Assembly: GCA_013425455.1 (NCBI GenBank) | Contig: JACCLI010000045.1 | Span: 1-34,052 of the forward strand | Direction: 5' to 3' | DNA from: Microcaldota archaeon | GTDB lineage: Archaea; Micrarchaeota; Micrarchaeia; Anstonellales; Bilamarchaeaceae | Length of the DNA: 34,052 nt | Part shown: positions 20,879 through 28,548 of the stretch, piece after piece | Layout of the letters: the number at the start of each line of letters is the position of its first letter | Position numbering within the stretch: position 1 is the first letter of the stretch | The notes under the pieces: model-generated | The model's database searches: none | What the model was told of the DNA's origin: nothing | Seen by the model: the letters and a program-made list of their open reading frames with translations, nothing else | Program-made: the position numbers and the translations under genes

Positions 20879-22342
20879 TTATCCTAGAAATTTTCGCATA
20901 GTTGCTGCCTTGACTATCTCCTCCTGCAGCGCCTCGTGCCCTCCGTCCTCCACCTTCTTGAGTATATATTTGGAAAGCGCACGATGCGGCTCGTCCGTCT
21001 CGAACTCAAACCTTTCCAGCACCGGCAGCATCTTCCTCTCAATCTCAGGAAACAGCTCCAGATTCTCCTTGTTCAGATAAACCAGCGCATCCTTCAAGTC
21101 CTCCTCAAAACCCGAATAAACAGAACCTATATACTCGTAATCCTTCTCCACCAGCGCGTTCAGCCCAAGCATCTCCGGAGGAATCCCAATGGAGTAAAGC
21201 GCCGCACAGAAAGTAATCGCCCGCGGAAGCTTCACCTCTCCTATTCCCCTCGAGTATCCGAACAGCCCCACATGCAGCTTTCTCTTCCTCCTTCCCGGCA
21301 CATACCTCGCCACCCTGTTGATCATGGGAGCAAGAATCGCAATCTGCGCCCTATACTCCGCGGAAACCTTCCCGATTATCCGCAGCGACCTCTCCTTATC
21401 CACGTCCCGGGGCGCCCCCCTTTTCGCCTCCCGTATCTTCCTCACCGCCTCTATCACCTGCTCGGGCCGATAATCGTATTTGAATGCGGATTGCAGAGTA
21501 AGCGTCTGCACGTTCGGATAGCTCTTCATGAACGATTCCACGTTCGTTGGCTTCAGATTCCCCCTGAACGGCGCGCTCCCAGCCCCGATAATTGGGTAGA
21601 TGCTCACCCCGCTCCTTTCCTCAAGCGCATGCAAATCCGCCACCGCATTCTTTATCATCAGCACCGTGCTCAGCGACCCGTAATTCAACGCAGGGTCGCT
21701 CCTCGCCAAAAATACCCTCTGGTATTCCAAATCCTTGTCCGCGATATACTCCTCCACAATCCCCGCAGCCTTCCCCATCGCCTCCTTGTCTTCAAGCAGG
21801 GGAATCATGCTTATGCGCGCGGGCTTCAGCTCCCCGACCCACTCCGCAACCGTGAGGTTCCCGCCCGCAATCTTCTTTCCCCCTTTCCCCGCAACAAAGT
21901 CCTTATAGTAATTATATACGCGGTTCAGCGATGCCGCACTAGTCGTCATCGGCAAAATGACCTCAAAAATCGGCGCCACATCCTTCCCGTAGAAAGCCCT
22001 GCACGCGTCAAAATTCCGCGGGATGGATTCCAGCGCCTCCAGCAATACCTTCCCCTCGTTCTTCTCCACCTCCGGGTTCGGCACCCTCAGTGTGAGGAAC
22101 ACATCTTCCCCCAACGTTTTCTCCCTGAAGAAATATTCATACCTGCTCAGGAGCTTCCTCACAACGAAGGAATCCACCTCCTTCCCTTCGCAGTCCCACA
22201 TCTGCTCCTCGCATCCCAAATCATAATAAGCGTAGAACGCCTCCTTCACCTCAGTCTCCCCGTCCATTATGCTCGAATCGCTGAAGAAAGGAATGGAAGC
22301 ATTATCTGGATGCTGGGTGCTCATACACCTTGGCACTTTCAT
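20879..22342 (-). CDS. ppcA: phosphoenolpyruvate carboxylase, archaeal type
   Basis: 487 residues, the short archaeal form (bacterial enzymes are about 900). It begins MKVPRCMSTQHPDNASIPFF, the signature N-terminus, with SRYEYFFREKTLGEDVFLTLRVPNPEVEKNEG, IFEVILPMTTSA, GAGSAPFRGNLKP and a C-terminal KAATMRKFLG. It carboxylates PEP to oxaloacetate, feeding aspartate and hence the nearby asparagine synthetase-like enzyme. ATG 22342 is the family start; an upstream extension to 22432 would enter the promoter and the divergent peptide gene. A GGGGA motif precedes it. The frame antisense to it (490 codons) is a shadow. Confidence 0.94.
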   Translation of the reverse strand: MKVPRCMSTQHPDNASIPFFSDSSIMDGETEVKEAFYAYYDLGCEEQMWDCEGKEVDSFVVRKLLSRYEYFFREKTLGEDVFLTLRVPNPEVEKNEGKVLLEALESIPRNFDACRAFYGKDVAPIFEVILPMTTSAASLNRVYNYYKDFVAGKGGKKIAGGNLTVAEWVGELKPARISMIPLLEDKEAMGKAAGIVEEYIADKDLEYQRVFLARSDPALNYGSLSTVLMIKNAVADLHALEERSGVSIYPIIGAGSAPFRGNLKPTNVESFMKSYPNVQTLTLQSAFKYDYRPEQVIEAVRKIREAKRGAPRDVDKERSLRIIGKVSAEYRAQIAILAPMINRVARYVPGRRKRKLHVGLFGYSRGIGEVKLPRAITFCAALYSIGIPPEMLGLNALVEKDYEYIGSVYSGFEEDLKDALVYLNKENLELFPEIERKMLPVLERFEFETDEPHRALSKYILKKVEDGGHEALQEEIVKAATMRKFLG

Positions 22343-22370
22343 TATTTCCCCAATATCTCTGCTGGGCATT

Positions 22371-22380
22371 CGTTTATAAC
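22371..22380. promoter_or_regulatory. shared TATA box, ppcA and first Lys-rich peptide
   Basis: CGTTTATAAC lies about 34 nt from ATG 22342 (minus) and about 35 nt from ATG 22411 (plus). The same CGTTTATAA recurs at 22543 before the second Lys-rich peptide gene. Confidence 0.55.
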
Positions 22381-22410
22381 TTTTCCCGAATTTATCTATC
22401 CGTGGTAAAA

Positions 22411-22491
22411 ATGGCAACCAAGAAAAAAGCAAAGAAGAAGGGAAAGAAAGTCATGAAGAAGCACGCCAAGAGCTGCGTCTGCTGCAGATAA
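22411..22491 (+). CDS. 26-aa lysine-rich peptide with Cys end
   Basis: MATKKKAKKKGKKVMKKHAK followed by SCVCCR and a stop. About half the residues are Lys. The C-terminal CxCC could bind metal or form disulfides. It has a clear promoter (CGTTTATAA, 40 nt upstream), a GTGGTAAAA leader and a T-rich terminator. It shares the promoter and first six residues with the 17-aa gene 92 nt downstream. Such polycations can bind DNA or RNA; nothing here proves it. Too short for normal gene callers. Confidence 0.6.
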   Translation: MATKKKAKKKGKKVMKKHAKSCVCCR

Positions 22492-22530
22492 TTTTTTCCC
22501 TTTTTCTAATTTTTTCAAACTTTTTGCAAA
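22492..22530 (+). terminator. T-rich terminator after the first Lys-rich peptide
   Basis: Several T5-T6 runs follow the stop codon directly (TTTTTTCCCTTTTT, then ATTTTTTC and ACTTTTTG), the pattern of archaeal intrinsic termination. Confidence 0.5.
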
Positions 22531-22542
22531 AAATCGCACATA

Positions 22543-22551
22543 CGTTTATAA
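22543..22551 (+). promoter_or_regulatory. TATA box for the second Lys-rich peptide
   Basis: CGTTTATAA lies 41 nt upstream of ATG 22584, the same sequence and nearly the same spacing as in front of the first Lys-rich peptide gene. Confidence 0.55.
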
Positions 22552-22583
22552 TGCTTCTCTGTTTTACAATCTCAGTGGTAAAA

Positions 22584-22637
22584 ATGGCAACCAAAAAGAA
22601 ATCAAAGAAAAAGGTCGCGAAAAAGGGAAGAAAATAA
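22584..22637 (+). CDS. 17-aa lysine-rich peptide
   Basis: MATKKKSKKKVAKKGRK then a stop. It is a shorter paralog of the 26-aa peptide at 22411, with the same leader (GTGGTAAAAATGGCAACCAA) and TATA box, but without the Cys end. Conservation of promoter and start supports a real gene. T-rich DNA follows its stop. A role in nucleic-acid compaction or as an RNA/ribosome-associated cation is a guess. Confidence 0.5.
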   Translation: MATKKKSKKKVAKKGRK

Positions 22638-22674
22638 TTTTCTTCCCTATTCTTATTTTTATGAGGTTGTTTGC

Positions 22675-22974
22675 ATGAGAAAAATCCTGTTAAGCTCCCT
22701 GTTGCTGCTCGTGCTCTTTGGCTGCATCGGCACCACGCCGCTTAAGGACCTGGAGCAGAAGCCCGCGGATTTCATGGGCAAGAAAATAACCGTGAGCGGA
22801 ACTGTAGAAGATACGGTAAGAATAGGCTCGATCTCAGGTTACACCCTTACCGATGGAACATATTCCATAAAAGTGTCCAGCCAGTCCCTTCCAGCTGAAG
22901 GGAAGCAAATAACAGTCACTGGAACATGGATGCGGGACTCATTGTTTGGCTACTATCTTCTCGCGGAAGAATGA
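22675..22974 (+). CDS. small lipoprotein with OB-like fold
   Basis: 99 residues. A signal peptide with a lipobox (VLFGC at about 13-17) indicates a lipid-anchored exported protein. The mature part, PLKDLEQKPADFMGKKITVSGTVEDTVRIGSISGYTLTDGTYSIKVSSQ...KQITVTGTW, reads as a five-strand OB fold of the kind seen in small 'nucleic-acid-binding OB' or tRNA_anti-like exported proteins. The ligand is unknown. It lies 37 nt after the second Lys-rich peptide gene and may be read from the same promoter. Confidence 0.7.
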   Translation: MRKILLSSLLLLVLFGCIGTTPLKDLEQKPADFMGKKITVSGTVEDTVRIGSISGYTLTDGTYSIKVSSQSLPAEGKQITVTGTWMRDSLFGYYLLAEE

Positions 22975-23002
22975 TGCGCCTTCATAGCGAAGAGCTGCAA
23001 TT

Positions 23003-23012
23003 CATTTTTTAT
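23003..23012 (+). promoter_or_regulatory. TATA box for the cation exchanger gene
   Basis: CATTTTTTAT is centred about 26 nt upstream of ATG 23035, consistent with leaderless transcription. Confidence 0.45.
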
Positions 23013-23034
23013 TCTTTTTCGCTGAGCAATCCAT

Positions 23035-24015
23035 ATGATTCTGGAAGCGGCCATCCTAATCGCCTCCCTCATAGCACTTGCCAAATCCTCAGACGTGGTC
23101 ACGGACAAGGCCATAATCCTCTCCGATTATTTCGGCATCTCAAGGATGGCGATAGGGTTTCTCCTTCTCGCGGGCTCCACATCTCTCCCGGAATTCTCGG
23201 TCGCGGTCGTCTCTTCGGTGATGGGGAATGGCGCAATCTCTGCAGGAAATGTTTTCGGCGCAAACATCGCGGACATACTTCTCATCCTGGGCGCGTGCGC
23301 AATAGGCTACGGACTTGTCCTCAAAAAGGAGGACGCCACGGAGATATTGGCCGTGCTTCTCGTCACATCCGCAATAATGCTCTATTTCATCTATTCCGCC
23401 TTAATCCTTCACTCCCCCGTCATAGAGCGGCTTGAGGGCGCCCTCCTCCTATTTGCTTTCCTGTTTTATGTATACTATGTGATGGCAAGCAAGAAGTTTC
23501 CGAACCTGGACGGCCGAAAGGTTGCAAAAAAGGAGGCGCTTAGCGCATTCATCCTTTTCTTCATCAGCATCGGGGTCGTGGTGCTGAGCGCAGGCCTTGC
23601 TGTCGATTCCGTAACAAAACTATCCGAGCTCGTCGACATCTCCAGGAGCTTCCTGGGGGCAACCTTAGTTTCCATGGGCACCACCCTCCCGGAGCTTTCC
23701 GTCTCCCTCTCCGCCGCACGCAAGAAGGAATACTCCCTCGCCCTCGGCAATGCGGTGGGGAGCACAATAGTAAACCTCACCGCGGTACTCGGCGTGGCCG
23801 CGGTCATAAACCCGATAGTCATACTCGCGCCCTCCACATTCCTAGTCACGCTTATTTTCGCCGTTTTGGCGAACCTCATCCTCCTCTATATCGCAATCAG
23901 GGTCAAGAAGCTTGGCAGGCTTTCAGGCATAATACTGTTTGTGGTTTACATTTCCTTCCTGGTCGTTCTCTATATCGCCGAGTCCCAGAACGGCCTGCTT
24001 CCGGCGCCTGCCTAG
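23035..24015 (+). CDS. calcium/sodium antiporter, CaCA family (YrbG-like)
   Basis: 326 residues, about ten membrane helices in two inverted halves. The ion-binding alpha repeats are both intact: AGSTSLPEFSVAVVSSVMGNGAISAGNVFGANIADILLILG (alpha-1) and GTTLPELSVSLSAARKKEYSLALGNAVGSTIVNLTAVLG (alpha-2), with acidic residues in LPE. It exports Ca2+ (or another cation) in exchange for Na+ or H+. The stop codon shares a CTAG with the convergent amidohydrolase stop. Confidence 0.92.
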   Translation: MILEAAILIASLIALAKSSDVVTDKAIILSDYFGISRMAIGFLLLAGSTSLPEFSVAVVSSVMGNGAISAGNVFGANIADILLILGACAIGYGLVLKKEDATEILAVLLVTSAIMLYFIYSALILHSPVIERLEGALLLFAFLFYVYYVMASKKFPNLDGRKVAKKEALSAFILFFISIGVVVLSAGLAVDSVTKLSELVDISRSFLGATLVSMGTTLPELSVSLSAARKKEYSLALGNAVGSTIVNLTAVLGVAAVINPIVILAPSTFLVTLIFAVLANLILLYIAIRVKKLGRLSGIILFVVYISFLVVLYIAESQNGLLPAPA

Positions 24016-25319
24016 CCCTTCATTTCCAGCACTTCCCTGGCCTTCTTTACGATCAGGTGCGAATTTGCAACCAATACTTTCCTTTCCCCCATCAATACCT
24101 TCCCGTCGCAAATGGTTGTGTCCACCGCGGAAGGGAATGCAGAATATACTATCTGGCTTATGGGGTCGTTCATCGGGGAAAATGCAAGGTGATTAGTAGA
24201 AAGAAGAAGAATATCCGCCTTCATCCCCCTCGCCAGTTTTCCCGTGTAATCCATCCCGAGCGCCTGCGCGCCCATCCAGGTGCCCATCGCAAAAGCCTGC
24301 GTGTGCTCCATCGCGTGCGGGTCCCTCCAGTGCACCTTCTGCAGGAGGCAGGCGAGCCTCATCTGCTCCATCATGCTGAAATTGTAATATGCCGCCACGT
24401 CCGTCCCAAGCCCTATAGTAATCCCCATCCTAAGCATCTTCGGCACATCCGCCACCCCGCTCGCCAAAAACATATTGGAGCCCGGGCAGTGCGCAACCTT
24501 CACCTTCCTTTTTTTCAAAAGCCTCAGTTCTTTTTCCGTGCACCATATGCAATGTGCAAGCAAGGTCCTCTCGTTTAAAATGCCCAATTTCTCAAAATGC
24601 CTTACAGAGCCCTCCCCATACAATTTCATATCGCCCTTTCTCTCCAGAGTATTCTCATCTGTATGCGTGCGGAAGAACACCCCGTATTTATCTGCCATCT
24701 CTCCCGCCCCAACAAGCAACTCATCCGTGCAGGTGAGCGCAAACCGCGGAGTGAGCGCATATCTCAATCTCCCCCCCGCCTTCCCGTTCCACTTCCTCAG
24801 CAGTTTTTCACTCTCCCGGAGCGCAAAATCCGTATCCTCCACCTGCTCCGGAGGGGAATTCCTGTCCATCAACGTCTTCCCAATCATCCCCCTCAGCCCG
24901 AACCTCTCCGCAACCCGGAAAGCCTCCTCCGTATGGTGCACCGCGGTGAAATCCGAAAAGCTGGTGGTCCCGCTCCTTATCATCTGCAGGTACGTGACTT
25001 CGGCGCATGCCCGCGCCCTCTCCTTTGTGAGTGCGCCTTCCCATTTCCATATGTATTTCTTCAGCCACTCCAAAAGCGTCATGTCCGGAGTTAATCCCTT
25101 CGTCGCCACCTGGTAGGAATGCATATGCGTGTCCACGAACCCGGGGCACACCAGCCTGTCTTCTCCCCCGAGTGAATCCGAGAATTTGTATTTCTTTCTA
25201 ATTTCTCTTCTTTTTCCAATATCCACTATCCTGTCCCCCTCCACCGCAAGGCTCCAGTTCTCCTTAACTCCGGAAGGAGTAACCATCCACCTTCCCCAAA
25301 CTTCGTACATCCTTTTCAT
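24012..25319 (-). CDS. amidohydrolase, nucleobase/adenosine deaminase-like (ATZ/TRZ family)
   Basis: 435 residues. Metal and catalytic motifs of the amidohydrolase superfamily in order: PGFVDTHMHSYQ (HxH, about 62), FFRTHTDEN (about 220), LLAHCIWCTEKEL (about 255) and GLGTDVAAYYNFSMMEQMR (Asp, about 307). It starts with the small beta domain (VWGRWMVTPSGVKENWSLAVEGDRIVDIG). The layout fits guanine deaminase or the S-adenosylhomocysteine/methylthioadenosine deaminases; the substrate cannot be fixed by eye. Start ATG 25319, with ATG 25310 possible. The TATA box at 25347-25355 is shared with the divergent membrane protein. Confidence 0.86.
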   Translation of the reverse strand: MKRMYEVWGRWMVTPSGVKENWSLAVEGDRIVDIGKRREIRKKYKFSDSLGGEDRLVCPGFVDTHMHSYQVATKGLTPDMTLLEWLKKYIWKWEGALTKERARACAEVTYLQMIRSGTTSFSDFTAVHHTEEAFRVAERFGLRGMIGKTLMDRNSPPEQVEDTDFALRESEKLLRKWNGKAGGRLRYALTPRFALTCTDELLVGAGEMADKYGVFFRTHTDENTLERKGDMKLYGEGSVRHFEKLGILNERTLLAHCIWCTEKELRLLKKRKVKVAHCPGSNMFLASGVADVPKMLRMGITIGLGTDVAAYYNFSMMEQMRLACLLQKVHWRDPHAMEHTQAFAMGTWMGAQALGMDYTGKLARGMKADILLLSTNHLAFSPMNDPISQIVYSAFPSAVDTTICDGKVLMGERKVLVANSHLIVKKAREVLEMKG

Positions 25320-25346
25320 CAGAACCGCTTTTCCCTCCAGCGCAAG

Positions 25347-25355
25347 GTTTTAATT
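25347..25355. promoter_or_regulatory. shared TATA box, amidohydrolase and 118-aa membrane protein
   Basis: GTTTTAATT is about 32 nt from ATG 25319 (minus) and about 37 nt from GTG 25388 (plus). The plus leader then carries a GAGGTG ribosome-binding site. Confidence 0.45.
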
Positions 25356-25387
25356 CCTCACGGGTGTAGGCTTCCCGAGGTGTAAAA

Positions 25388-25744
25388 GTGGTTGAGAAAA
25401 AAATGAAGAAGTGGCTCCAGGTAATCGGGCCGTGGTCATACATCGCAGGGATAGCAATCGCGGTACTTGCGGGTTTCGCAATGCCGGCCAACCAGAGCGT
25501 CATAACCGTGCTGGCGGCGCTTGGTTTCATCGTGGGGTTGCTCAACATCCGGGACATCGAAAAGACGAAGTTCCTGATCGGCGTCATAACGCTGCTCGCG
25601 GCTGGCATGTACATAAACCTGCTGACCTCGAACATACAATACATCGGCCAACAGATATTCCAGGCAGTCAACTACATGATAATATTCACGATACCTGGCG
25701 CCGTTGTAGTGTCCCTGAAAGTCATCCACGAAGTGGCCTCCTAG
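25388..25744 (+). CDS. small four-helix membrane protein of unknown function
   Basis: 118 residues with four membrane helices (YIAGIAIAVLAGFAM, VITVLAALGFIVGLLNI, FLIGVITLLAAGMYINLL, VNYMIIFTIPGAVVVSLKVI) and a charged N-terminus. No family recognised. A GAGGTG ribosome-binding site (25377-25382) 5 nt before GTG 25388 decides the start over ATG 25403. It is followed after 10 nt by the endonuclease III gene. Confidence 0.7.
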   Translation: MVEKKMKKWLQVIGPWSYIAGIAIAVLAGFAMPANQSVITVLAALGFIVGLLNIRDIEKTKFLIGVITLLAAGMYINLLTSNIQYIGQQIFQAVNYMIIFTIPGAVVVSLKVIHEVAS

Positions 25745-25754
25745 ATTTTTCCTT

Positions 25755-26402
25755 ATGGAAATCGGAAGGATGCTCCTTCTCATGCAGAGGGAGTCCTCCA
25801 GGAGGGGGGCTCCCGTCCTTTCCGTCGAATCAGCGATTGGGAGGGGTTCTTTTGCCATCCTTGTTTTTACCACACTCTCAGCCCGCACCAGGGACGAGAC
25901 CACAATAAAGGCTGGAAGGAAGCTCCTCTCCCGCGCACCCACTCCGCAAAAACTCGCCCGGCTTAGCACCGCACAAATCTCACGCCTCATCTACCCGGCC
26001 GGCTTCTACAAGACGAAGGCGAAGCACCTGCACGCGCTAGCGCATAAGCTTATCTCAGAATTCAATGGAAAAGTCCCCTCCACCTTCGAATCCCTCACCT
26101 CACTCCCCGGAGTCGGAAGGAAAACCGCGAACATAGTGCTCGCCTCCGCCTTCGGGAAGCACACAATAGGCGTGGATACCCACGTGCACAGAATAAGCAA
26201 CCGCCTGGGATTAGTGAGGGCAAAAACCCCTGAAAAGACGAACGACGCGCTAGACCGCATCATCCCAAATAAATACAAAAAGAAATTCAACATGTCAATG
26301 GTCGCATTCGGGCAGACGGTGTGCACCCCTTTGCGCCCAAAATGCTCCGAGTGCCCCTTAACGAAGGGCTGCCCGAAAATCGGGGTTAAGAGCCCACGGT
26401 GA
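25755..26402 (+). CDS. nth: endonuclease III
   Basis: 215 residues, complete DNA glycosylase/AP lyase for oxidised pyrimidines. The helix-hairpin-helix LPGVGRKTANIVL carries the catalytic Lys123, and GVDTHVHRISNRLG the catalytic Asp141. The 4Fe-4S ligands Cys190, 197, 200 and 206 follow the standard C-x6-C-x2-C-x5-C spacing. It acts in base excision repair. No ribosome-binding site precedes the ATG, so it may be translated with the membrane protein upstream. It overlaps the convergent mevalonate kinase gene by 17 nt. Confidence 0.95.
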   Translation: MEIGRMLLLMQRESSRRGAPVLSVESAIGRGSFAILVFTTLSARTRDETTIKAGRKLLSRAPTPQKLARLSTAQISRLIYPAGFYKTKAKHLHALAHKLISEFNGKVPSTFESLTSLPGVGRKTANIVLASAFGKHTIGVDTHVHRISNRLGLVRAKTPEKTNDALDRIIPNKYKKKFNMSMVAFGQTVCTPLRPKCSECPLTKGCPKIGVKSPR

Positions 26403-27255
26403 AATCAAAAGCTGAATACTTTTCCAATTTCTTCGCTATCTCCTTCGCCTTCCTCTCATCCGGAGCAAGAATGAGCACGCACCCGCCCCCTCCCGCGCCC
26501 GTAATCTTCGCCCCGAGCGCCCCGTTCTCCAGCGCAACCTTCCTTATCCCATCTATTATCGGAGTGGAAAGCCCCAGCTCCACAAGAAGCGCATGGTTCT
26601 CGTCCATCAATTCCCCCAATTTTTCCGCATCCCCCTCGCCCAGGGCGGTGACCGCCTCGTCCACTATCCTGTCCTCCTCCCGCATCATCCTTCCAAAAAG
26701 CGTGGGCTGCCCGTCCTTTATCCTCGAAACCATGCCCACCAGTTCCTTCGTGGGCCCCTTCTTCCCCGAATTCGCAATCACAAAATGGAAATTCCCCTCC
26801 ACTTTCAGGGGCTCCGCCTCCTTCCCCTTTTCGAAGAGCATCACCCCCCCGAATGCAGCAAGCGTATTGTCTATTCCGGAAGGGTTCCCGTGGAAGACCT
26901 TCTCCCCCTCGAATGCAATGTCCGCGGCCTGCCTCCGGGTCAGCTCCGTCCCGGCTACCTTCCCCGCGGCCCTCGCCAGCGCCACCGAATAGGATGCGCT
27001 CCACCCCATCCCCGCGCTCGCAGGAAGCTCGCTTTCCATACTTATCTCATAATAGGTGTTGCCGGCAACCTTCTGGAGAATCCTCCTGCTTGCTTCCTTG
27101 AGCAAATCCCCGCATTCGAACAAAAACCTCAGCGAGGGCGCCTTTTCCACCGAAACCGTGGTTTTCCTGGGTATCCCTATCCCTATCCCCCTCGCCCCAT
27201 GCACCACGAAATGTTCGCCTATGAGTATGGCTTTCCCGTAACCGGTCCCCTCCAT
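26386..27255 (-). CDS. mvk: mevalonate kinase
   Basis: 289 residues, GHMP kinase fold. Motif 1 GKAILIGEHFVVHG, motif 2 ELPASAGMGWSASYSVALARA (ATP-binding; a Trp where GLGSSA usually has Ser), HGNPSGIDNTLAAFGG with the catalytic Asp, and motif 3 KITGAGGGGCV are all present. It makes 5-phosphomevalonate for isoprenoid (archaeal lipid) synthesis. No other mevalonate pathway gene is in the window. ATG 27255 is about 28 nt from a TATA box shared with the divergent phosphoglycerate mutase gene. Confidence 0.93.
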   Translation of the reverse strand: MEGTGYGKAILIGEHFVVHGARGIGIGIPRKTTVSVEKAPSLRFLFECGDLLKEASRRILQKVAGNTYYEISMESELPASAGMGWSASYSVALARAAGKVAGTELTRRQAADIAFEGEKVFHGNPSGIDNTLAAFGGVMLFEKGKEAEPLKVEGNFHFVIANSGKKGPTKELVGMVSRIKDGQPTLFGRMMREEDRIVDEAVTALGEGDAEKLGELMDENHALLVELGLSTPIIDGIRKVALENGALGAKITGAGGGGCVLILAPDERKAKEIAKKLEKYSAFDFTVGS

Positions 27256-27277
27256 GGGGAAGGAAGGATACCAAAAA

Positions 27278-27288
27278 CTATTTAATCC
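27278..27288. promoter_or_regulatory. shared TATA box, mevalonate kinase and phosphoglycerate mutase
   Basis: ACTATTTAATC is centred about 28 nt from ATG 27255 (minus) and 27 nt from ATG 27310 (plus). Both genes would be leaderless and driven from one symmetric element. Confidence 0.55.
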
Positions 27289-27309
27289 TCCGCTTTTTAT
27301 CCTTAAACC

Positions 27310-28518
27310 ATGTCAAAAGCCATCATTCTCGTCATGGACGGCCTCGGGGACCTCCCCGACGCAAAGGGTTATACTCCTCTCTCGGCGGCCCTTAAGCCCC
27401 ATATGGACAAGCTCGCCGAGGAAGGCGCCACCGGCCTGTTTTCCGCCATCGGCGAGGGCATGGTCCCCGGGAGCGACACCTCCCACCTCAACATATTCGG
27501 ATACGACCACGCCAAATACTACCCAGGAAGGGGCCCTCTCGAGGCCCTGGGCGCTGGTTTTCCTTTGAAGGAGGGCGATATCGCCTTCCGCGCAAACTTC
27601 GCCAACTTCGATTACGGAAAAATAGCCGACCGCCGGGCGGGCAGGCTATCCACCGAGGAGGCGAGGGTTTATGCAAAATATGTCCAAAAGCTCAAGGTTG
27701 CCCCCAACATAGAGGCGCTGTTCCAGAGCACCGTCGAGCACCGCGGTGTGCTCGTCCTGCGGGGCAAGAACCTTAGCCCGAACATAACCCCCACCGACCC
27801 GCATTCAATCGGCGTACTTCCGAAATCCGTCCCGTTGGACCCGAAGGACAAGAACGCGAAGCGCACCGCCGAAGCGCTCAACAAGTTCACAAAGATGGCG
27901 ATGCAGAAATTGGACAAGGCCAAGGAAAACAAGCCAAAGAAGAGGCCGGTAAACGCAATCATCGCACGGGGCGCGGGCACCTACTCAAAAATACCCTCCA
28001 CCTACGACCGCTTCGGGGTGAGGGGCGCGTGCATCGCCGGAGGCGCGCTTTACAAGGGAGTCTCCACATACGTGGGCATGGATGTGGTGGACGTGAAGGG
28101 CGCGACCGGCACCTTCGAGACGGACCTTAAGGCGAAGGGAAAGGCCGCCATCCAGGCGCTCTGGTCCCACGATTTCGTCTTCGTCCACGTAAAAGCAACG
28201 GACTCATTTTCCCACGACGGCAATTTCGAGGGGAAGAAGAACATGATAGCAAAGGTGGACAAGGAGCTGATACCCGTTCTCCTGAGGGGAAACTGCCACA
28301 TCATAATCACCGGGGACCATTCCACCCCGATAAAAAGGAGGGCGCACTCCGGAGACCCGGCCCCGCTCCTCATCTGTGGGCCTGATGTGCGCAAGGACGA
28401 CTCGCTGAAATTCGACGAGTTCGCCTGCGCAAAGGGGGGCCTCGGCCACCTTCACGGCACGGAATTGTTCCAAAACATGCTCAATCTAATTGGGAAAGCA
28501 CAGATGGTAGGGACTTAG
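27310..28518 (+). CDS. apgM: 2,3-bisphosphoglycerate-independent phosphoglycerate mutase, archaeal type
   Basis: 402 residues, alkaline-phosphatase fold. Metal sites are in VMDGLGDLP, HVKATDSFSHDG and ITGDHSTPIKRRAHSGD. The catalytic Ser is in PGSDTSHLNIFGYD (Ser55). GRGPLEALGAGF and FRANFANF are archaeal signatures. It interconverts 3- and 2-phosphoglycerate in glycolysis/gluconeogenesis and so supplies PEP for the PEP carboxylase. ATG 27310 fits the family and the TATA spacing. Confidence 0.95.
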   Translation: MSKAIILVMDGLGDLPDAKGYTPLSAALKPHMDKLAEEGATGLFSAIGEGMVPGSDTSHLNIFGYDHAKYYPGRGPLEALGAGFPLKEGDIAFRANFANFDYGKIADRRAGRLSTEEARVYAKYVQKLKVAPNIEALFQSTVEHRGVLVLRGKNLSPNITPTDPHSIGVLPKSVPLDPKDKNAKRTAEALNKFTKMAMQKLDKAKENKPKKRPVNAIIARGAGTYSKIPSTYDRFGVRGACIAGGALYKGVSTYVGMDVVDVKGATGTFETDLKAKGKAAIQALWSHDFVFVHVKATDSFSHDGNFEGKKNMIAKVDKELIPVLLRGNCHIIITGDHSTPIKRRAHSGDPAPLLICGPDVRKDDSLKFDEFACAKGGLGHLHGTELFQNMLNLIGKAQMVGT

Positions 28519-28548
28519 GATAAAAAGAAAAGAAAAAATAAAAGAAAT
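28519..28548 (-). terminator. T-rich terminator of the pilus operon
   Basis: Read on the minus strand, the 30 nt after the prepilin stop are almost pure pyrimidine (TTTCTTTTATTTTTTCTTTT and on), the pattern of archaeal termination. It separates the operon from the convergent apgM gene. Confidence 0.55.

Noticed and set aside
20936-22408. Long 490-codon open frame antisense to PEP carboxylase
   Set aside because: It is rich in Arg/Pro/His, has no family motif or promoter, and mirrors a clearly real gene; it is a codon-bias shadow.
26593-27285. 230-codon frame antisense to mevalonate kinase
   Set aside because: Arg/Pro/His-rich shadow crossing the shared promoter; no motif.
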